A stretch of 64,000 nucleotides of DNA from contig OY997592.1 of assembly GCA_963921825.1 (NCBI GenBank), positions 28,747,730 through 28,811,729 of the forward strand. Direction: 5' to 3'. The stretch comes from Erodium maritimum (taxonomy: Eukaryota; Streptophyta; Magnoliopsida; Geraniales; Geraniaceae). This document shows positions 57,509 to 64,000 of this stretch, piece after piece; the stretch's first letter is position 1, and every line of letters starts with the position of its first letter. A model generated the notes under the pieces. That model had not been told where the DNA came from, did not search any database, and saw nothing but the letters and a program-made list of their open reading frames with translations. The position numbers and the translations under genes were made by a program.

Positions 57509-58075
57509 AATTTCAAGTTCAATTTCATTTTAGTTAATTTTTTTGTGGTTAATTTTTATTTTTATTTTTCTTTAATTTAAATTTTTATTAATTAATTTTA
57601 TCAATTTTTATTAGTATTTACTGTTTTAAATCATAATTTAATAAATTCAACAAAATATCAATTAATTACCCATTCAACATCCAGTCAACATCCATGAAAA
57701 TCATGATTCCTATACATGAGTCCCACACTGTGGAACACAACACAGTTTAAGGGGCCCGCATCACAATTCAGTCTAGTCACCACATGATCATCAAATCATA
57801 ATCCCCATATGTGATCCCTTCACTGTACATGCTATAAGAGCATGTATAATAAGGGGTTCACATATTGAGAATCATGGGGTACTAAGATGAATTGTGATGC
57901 ATGTCCCTTAAACTAACTTGAGTTCCAGAGTGTGTGGATCATGATCTGAGTAGACACTGAATAAATAATTAATTATTTTTTTGTTGAATTTATTAAATTC
58001 AGATTAAAAAAATACTAAATAAAATTAATCAATAAAAATTTAATTAACTAAAATGAAAAATAAACTTGAACTTTT
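57509..58075. repeat. Large imperfect inverted repeat between the two Harbinger genes
   Basis: The left arm begins TTCAAGTTCAATTTCATTTT. The right arm, read on the minus strand, begins GTTCAAGTTTATTTTTCATT. The arms remain similar over about 280 bases, to a centre near 57835 where ACATGC TATAA GAGCATGT forms the turn. The inner part pairs CCCCATATGTGATCCC with GGGGTTCACATATTGAG. A transcript through it would fold into a long hairpin. Confidence 0.75.
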
Positions 58076-59539
58076 AATTAAAAAATACATTACATTAACT
58101 AAATACAACATTTTATTTGAGATTGTCAATATGAGCCTAGATCTTCTCACATTTTCCGTACAACAAAGACAACTTTTTTGCGTGCATGACCAACTGTTCC
58201 TCGTCAAAGTCTGACGTGTCCTTGCTCTACAATTCATTGTATTAGGAGTAGTATTTGTTGTCTAGTGTGTGAGAATGATTTTTAACTTCTCGGTCTTTTC
58301 TTGGTCTATTTGGGTGATGGAGTCTAATTGGCTTTGCACACCCCTCCCCTTCCTTTTCGTGGAATTCTAACCCAGGCCCAGCGGGCGCTATTCTAAATTT
58401 CGAGGGGCTTGTACATTTCGAGGGGCACTTGGGGTACTACCTCCCTCGATCGGATAAGAGGATTCCTTACCAGGTTGGGACATACCACCGAGAGCTGCAA
58501 TATGTTCATCATCAGTAGGAAGTGAAATGGGTGGGGTTGAGCTGTAACTACCGGCCTCAACCAATCGTTGTCGTACTACCCCGACCGTGCCTTCGTCCAC
58601 CCAGAACTTGTCTTCGTATTCCAACGGCTCGATCCAATAGTCGACGTTGAAATGCTTCACCTCTTGTGTTCTTTCGCCGTCTTTCGGTAAATCTCTTTGG
58701 CCTGTTGTTTGTACCTTTCGTAGTCCCATTTGTTGTGTGGATCATCCTTTGAGTTTCTCCTAAGGGTTATGAACCTCCGCACTTGAAGAACCTGTCGGTT
58801 CCAATGACTCTTGACGGCTTGCTAGGTAAAATCTTTTGGGTCAAATTTCCCCTCCTTCCAGAATTGCTTGGCAACTGTGCCCTAGAAGGAACTTCCATCT
58901 TGGGAGTTTAACTTAATGGGGTCTTTGGTTGTGCGCAACCATATACTGATCAGGAGCTAGTCCACCTCTAGGTTCCTTTTCGTCCTTCTATCTACTGCCA
59001 GCTTCTTTTGTTGTGTCGGGTCGACAAAGGACAACGTAGACGACATCCAGGTGTTGCTACTTCCGTCGACGTGTTGATGATATTGGCTAACCCCGGGATA
59101 GCTATAGTAGTTGATAGATGGGTTGTAAGGCGGGGGGTTGAAAGGTCGTGGTCGGAATGTAACGGGGTTGGACTGTGGTTGGAATGTACCTGAGTTGGAA
59201 TTCATTTAACAACATAAATAATAATAAAAATAAAAATAAAAATAATAAAAATTGATGGAAAACGTTTGACAACATAATGTAATAATAATAAAAAAATTAC
59301 TGAAATTAAAGACGATGTTCTTGGAGTGTTCATAAGTTCCAATGTTGTTGCATGAATGCGGTTAAAGTGGTAGGGTCCCAAGCACCGACAACTGGGTCGA
59401 AAGGCAGAGGGTTTCCCGGTGTGGTTAACATCTCTTGAAAGTCGTCTGCCAAATATGTGTTGACCTGATTATCTGGTTGGTCCGACATGTAGTCTTGGTG
59501 TTCCAATGAAGACGGCGATTGAGTCAAATTATCGAACAT
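58000..59539 (-). pseudogene. Harbinger ORF1 (Myb/SANT-like) relic
   Basis: The minus-strand ATG 59539 opens MFDNLTQSPSSLEHQDYMSD and closes after FMQQHWNL. An AT-rich gap (59329-59206, perhaps an intron) precedes NSNSGTFQPQSNPVTF and a proline-rich region. A SANT-type block follows in other frames (WLLISIWLRTTKDP; QDGSSF), then VKSHWNRQVLQVRRFITLRR, FNVDYWIEPLEYEDKFW and a tail to 58388. Many plant Harbinger ORF1 proteins share the proline-rich head and NAM-associated tail. Several frameshifts exist. The part beyond 58388 is not clearly coding. Confidence 0.65.
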
Positions 59540-59930
59540 TTTTTTAATCGTTTTTTATAGGAAATGGATAATTCTAGAGTGAGAGTTAAGAGAAGCTGGT
59601 GGTTTGATGAATGGGAGAAGGCGTATTTATAGATAGAGAAAAATTATTATTTTTTAATTAATTTTGTATTTAATTTAATTAAAAAAGAAAAAAATACCGT
59701 TGAAATCAAACTGTCGCCCTGTGAGGGGCCAGAATGAAAACCACGATTCGCGAACCAGCGACTCACAATTATGAGTCGCGGTTCAAGTACCAACTCGCGA
59801 TTCGCGTTTTAGTGGTTCACAATTCGTGCATCACGCACACCACAACAGGCGAACCGCGAATCGCGAACTAGTAAAACACGAATCGCGAGTCGTAGTTCGC
59901 GTGATATTTTGTACGTTGTATGTGCTCTAA

Positions 59931-60600
59931 GAGCAACATAATGATTGTTGGTTGTGGTTGTAGAATACAAATCAATTAGAGAACGGTTCAGAAGTGAAAG
60001 ACGGTAGATCATCAAATTATTGGATTCGTCGCTGTTGATTACCTATAAAGAAAGGGATGCCAATAGTTGACCCTCGTACGTGTCACATTGTGACATGTGT
60101 GACGGAATTTATTTTGATTGTTATTTCTAATTAAATAAACGAACGAATAAACGAGTCGGTGCAACACATATTATCCTAGACGATCAGTTCCGATAATAAG
60201 GTAAAGATTTGGCATTTTAGGAATCGAAACAATGTTATAATAAATGCTCTAAATGAATAGAGTAGGTTCGAATTTTATTTTATGCTCGATTGTTTCTCTT
60301 TACCAGGGGATAGGGTTTGTAGCATGGCGTTGTGTTCACCATCATTGGCGGCGGGCATCAAGTCAAGGTATGTCCTTCTCTTCCTACTGTATTGTTGTGG
60401 TGTTGGTCGACGACGGAAGATGTAGAGATAGCGTGTACGACGCAGACAATTGACGACTCATCCTCTCCCACGACGATTAACAAGACTCTCTCGTAGTAAG
60501 TTCCGGTGGGGGTGAGTGGGGGGTGCTTCGACGAACCCCGACAAGAGAATCGTGGCTGAGAAGGGAGAGGGCTTGTGCTGGAGCGGAGAGCGGCCATATT
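59931..60600. other. Unassigned sequence left of the solo LTR
   Basis: AT-rich to 60300, then a more GC-rich part containing AGCATGGCGTTGTG and an ORF 60516-60605 that runs into the LTR. With the LTR removed the frame continues into 63362. No domain recognised. Confidence 0.35.
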
Positions 60601-60605
60601 TGCCC

Positions 60606-63356
60606 TGTAAGAACCGCTCCCAGTCAACGTCTGTCAAATCGGCGGAAAAACAGGAAAATTTAAAATTTTGGGACAAACACCTAAATGAATCTAAAATTGA
60701 CCCCGAGGGTCGTATTGGACTTACGTTGACCCCGATATCGACCAAAGTGAGTTCTGGGTGACTCATGGCAACTTTTTGACCAATTCGGGAAGAGTTGACT
60801 TTTTGCAATAAAAGTCAACCGAGCGACGTTTTGGTCCATTCGAGGCCCGTTTTGGATCCAAAAAGCTTAGTCGTCGTTATAGTGGTCTTCGTTGGGCCGT
60901 TTCCTTGCGGCACGTGAAATTTCGTAATTTCTTGGAAAATGGGCCGTTCGGGGCCCGAGACGACCGAATTTCGCGAATCTGACAGAAAATATCTACAAAG
61001 ATATTTTTTAAAGAGGTGGGACCCACTTGCCACTTGTCACACAAGTGATGGTAGTTGGTATTTTGGCAAAATAAAGGGAATGGAAGGTGTGGTGTTCGGC
61101 CAAACAAGAGAAAAAAGAGAAGGAGAGAGAAAGAAGTGAGAAGAAGAGAAGGAGAAAAAGAAAAGGAAAAAGAGAAGAAAGAGCTAGGGTTTGAGGATTT
61201 CCCGACAATCCAACCGACGGATCGTCTCAACGGTTGAAGAATCGAGCTCCCATCTTCATTCCCTACGGTGAGAACCTATTTGTTTCTCGTTTTGGTACAT
61301 TTGAAAGTTAGGGTTTGTGTTTAAACGAGTTAAACATGGATGAGTTGAGGTGTAGGGTTTGTTAGGGACGTTTTTGGGTGAAAATGACCTGATTACGGTG
61401 ACCGGAGGCTCGGGGGAGCTCCGGCCACCGTGGGTGGTGGCTGGCCGGAGTTGGGACCGACCACCACTGTGGTGAACCGGTCCAAAACCGGTCCAGCCAC
61501 CCACGGGTGATGGTGGCCGGGTGGGGCCCACGTGTCGGGTCTCGGGTGTTTCGTGTTCGGGTGGTTTTGGACGATCCCTGAATCGATAATTCACACCCGG
61601 AACGAATTTTGGAATTAAATTGTGAAAGTTGGAAATTTCGGGTTTAGAAACTTTGAACGCGAATTAAATCGCTCGGAAGTCGGAAATTGATTCCGTCGAT
61701 TGCATTGGAACCCTTGAATTATTCTAAGATCGTAGAAATGAAAACGGAAATTTTTGGAGCCCCGGAAGGGCGTTTTCCAACCCCGGGCAGATTCGCCGAG
61801 CCGGGCGAATCGGGCCTTTCCGGGCCCTTTGTTGACAATGTCGAGTAAGTGGGAAGTTTGGGAGTGATCGACATTACCGATTGCTTTTGGGCGTCTAATT
61901 CTTTAAAATTCAGCTTTGCCTGCGAACTTAAAAAGTGTTTTAATTGTGTTCTTGTTAGATCGTGTTGCCGACCGCGGAAAGGGGAGGCTAGGCGAGTGAT
62001 CGCGAGCACGCCTCAGCTTGGGCGTGGACTTTTGGGAAAGCGTTACGAGGTAGGGAAAAGTAGCCGGATCTCGGCCCTGACCAGGGAAAGTTAACAGTAG
62101 AAATGCATGTGACACTTGGGTGTCGTAGGATCAGTGAACGTAACGAACCATAGAAATACATGTGACACCTAGAGGTGTCGTAGGATAAGTGTACATATCG
62201 AACAATAGAAATGCATGCGACACAGTGGTGTCATAGGATAAGTGAAAGTATCGAACATTAGAAGTGCTTGTGGCTTTTGGTTGTGCCAGTAGGTTGATTG
62301 AATTGTTTGTGTTTGTGGGTGGCCATGAGTGCCTGTGGGGAGTTGAACCCGTATTGGTTGACTGACTTGCCGAGTGGTAGTTAGTCGTGTTGTCGTATTT
62401 TCTTTCTATTTGCGGGGTATTGTGTGTTATTTGGTTGTGACTGTGATTGTTCTGGTGATGACTGTTGAGCTATGCCCGATGGGTGTGTCGTACCCTCCGG
62501 TGCGCGGTCGGTAAAGTGCTGAGGGCTGTGGTCCCCGTCAGGTGTGTTGCACCTTCCCGCGCGTGATCGGTAAAGTGCTGAGGTTAGAGCTGTGCCCGAG
62601 GGGTGTGTCGTACCCTCCAATGCGTGGTCGGTAAAGAGCAGAGGGTTGTGTTCCCCGTCAGGTGTGTCGCACCTTTTGACGCGTGATTGGTAAAGTGTTG
62701 AGGCTGGATTTATGCCCGAGGGGTGTGTCGTACCCTCCGGTGCGCGGTCGGTAAAGAGCAGAGGGCTGTGGTCCCCGTCAGGTGTGTCGCACCTTCCAGC
62801 GCGTGATCGGTAAAGTGCTGAGGCTTGTGGTTGTGGTTTGCGTGACTTTGATCACTTTTGTGTTGTGTTCTTTGAGGTCGTCTTTACTGTGTCGGGTCTA
62901 CATTACGGGCACGGGTGGTTAGATGGTTGGGGAAAGTAATAGTTTTCGTGTGACAATCAGGTTATTTGAGTTTGGGGATAGTAGTCCCCGGTGTTTTGTT
63001 TGTTGTTGGTGTTTCTGGCATTTCTGCTAGTATGCCGTAGTCAGTCTGGTATCCGTGGTGGTGAGCGAAACGCTCACCCCTTGCTGCTTTTCCTACAGGT
63101 ACTGGTCGCGAGGCGGACTAGGGGGAACTCTCAAAGCTTGAAGAGCTGGGAGCGGGAGTCCGAGTTTTTGGGAGTTTAGCGACGTACGCTTTGTTTTTTT
63201 TTGTCCGCTTGTTTTGGACGCATTTTAAGTTGTAAAATAATATTTTGATTAACTCAAAGTGGTGATTTTAAGTGGCTTATTAAAATGTTTGATAATTGTT
63301 TTATTGTTTCACCGTTAGCGTTCCGGACTCGGTTCTACCGAATTCGGGGCGTGACA
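60606..63356 (+). mobile_element. Solo Ty3/gypsy LTR with exact target duplication
   Basis: TGTAAGAACCGCTCCCAGTC to GAATTCGGGGCGTGACA, 2751 bases, flanked by TGCCC at 60601-60605 and 63357-63361. It shares both ends and much of its body with LTR A (13595-20379) and the first half of the gypsy LTR at 25778. Subregions include a GAGAAG-rich stretch at 61080-61190 (a CT-rich one in LTR A), about three ~57-base units at 62098-62270, and a tandem array at 62460-62825. Confidence 0.93.
62460..62825. repeat. ~120-bp tandem repeat x3 in the solo gypsy LTR
   Basis: About three units alternating GCCCGAGGGGTGTGTCGTAC with CCCCGTCAGGTGTGTCGCAC and GCGTGATCGGTAAAG. Half-units are themselves related (TCGGTAAAG recurs about every 60 bases). 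Confidence 0.8.
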
Positions 63357-63361
63357 TGCCC

Positions 63362-64000
63362 GATTTCGGTTGGGAGCCTAGGGTTCTATGTGGTGTTCTG
63401 ACCGAGAACGACGCTTCACGGTGGAGGAGAGGCCCGAGAGTGGCACCCGGGAGCGAGCAACTTACCTAACAAGGAGGTTCAAGGATCGGAAATAGGGACA
63501 AAGATTTTTACAACAAAGTTGTCTCCCGATCCAATCATCGGGGGTTATCCTATAATAGGGAGACCGGACAGATCTCAAGAGGGATTAGGAGACGCCCGAG
63601 AAGTAGCTAGAGCTTCCCTGTCGATGGGCACGAAGCATATAGAAGGAGATATCCAAGACTATGAGTTTGAGGGTATACATACTCTAAAGGGGGGGGGGGG
63701 GGGGGCGTCAAGCACCCTCGCCTCTATCAATAAATAGTTCGGGGTCCATTAGGGGGTCGTCCAGTATTACCGTCCCAGTGGACATAAGGTGGTAGAGCTT
63801 CCACCAATTTCTGGCACGGTACTCTGCTACCATCTCGGAGCCCAGCACTCTTGCGTTCTGGGCCCTATTTTATCGATACAAGGAGGACAACGCACGCCGG
63901 TACCTCGGGAGAGTTCATAGTCCACCATCGCACCTCTCCAGAAATGGGTCGGCTCTACCCTTGCTCTCAGTTTGGCTCTGTTGTATCGGCTTCTCGGACT
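63362..64000. other. Unassigned right end; 17-base G run
   Basis: Continues the sequence interrupted by the solo LTR. ORF 63519-63737 has no recognised motif and spans a run of 17 G at 63689-63705. The remaining bases to the edge are GC-balanced and could be part of another transposon, but nothing is diagnostic. Confidence 0.35.

Larger units (their letters stand above)
56420..59927. mobile_element. PIF/Harbinger element with convergent transposase and ORF1 relics
   Basis: Starts GACCATTCACACC after TAA 56417-56419 and ends TGTATGTGCTC before TAA 59928-59930, 3508 bases. The outermost bases are only loosely inverted. Inside both ends are several GCGAACCAC/CGCGATTCGCG-type subterminal repeats in opposite orientation (56440-56580 and 59740-59900). 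The transposase relic (+) and ORF1 relic (-) converge, the two-gene layout expected of an autonomous Harbinger. Both are damaged. A large inverted repeat separates them. Confidence 0.72.

Overview
This is nuclear DNA of a flowering plant, most likely a eudicot. Three spliced genes of plant type carry GT-AG introns. Almost all the rest is plant transposon debris: PIF/Harbinger, hAT and Mutator-like DNA elements, Ty3/gypsy and Ty1/copia LTR elements, and L1-type LINEs. The species cannot be named from sequence alone.

Layout. 1-385 (-): truncated zf-GRF zinc-finger gene running off the left edge. 1364-4255 (+): six-exon gene for a multi-pass membrane protein with a plastid-like N-terminus. 5396-6003: PIF/Harbinger transposase relic lacking its catalytic core. 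6379-10061 (+): ten-exon CLP1 gene (mRNA 3'-end processing), with a Mutator-type MITE in intron 7. 10188-11095: probable retroposon. 11739-22492: head-to-tail run of three related Harbinger elements sharing TAA/TAT target sites; the middle one holds a solo gypsy LTR, which itself holds a second solo LTR. 22550-38510: a further Harbinger element containing a hAT element (24675-38256), which contains a truncated gypsy element (25778-32169) and a truncated copia element (32170-37189). 39268-43830 (+): six-exon receptor-like cytoplasmic kinase gene of the PBL34/35/36 type, with a relative of the CLP1 MITE in its last intron. 44244-45367: poly-A retroposon. 45567-46939: long-TIR element. 46970-50815: LINE with only ORF1, split by a solo copia LTR. 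51276-54460: LINE fragments. 54474-56026: hairpin repeat and copia gag relic. 56420-59927: Harbinger element with two convergent relic genes. 60606-63356: solo gypsy LTR. The right end, 63362-64000, is unassigned.

The host genes have unrelated roles: plastid membrane protein of unknown function, nuclear RNA 3'-end processing, and plasma-membrane signalling. They do not form a functional cluster. The main value of the window is its insertion history, because many elements keep exact target-site duplications that fix the order of events. I found no CRISPR array, operon, rRNA or tRNA gene, and no evidence for an undescribed multi-gene system.
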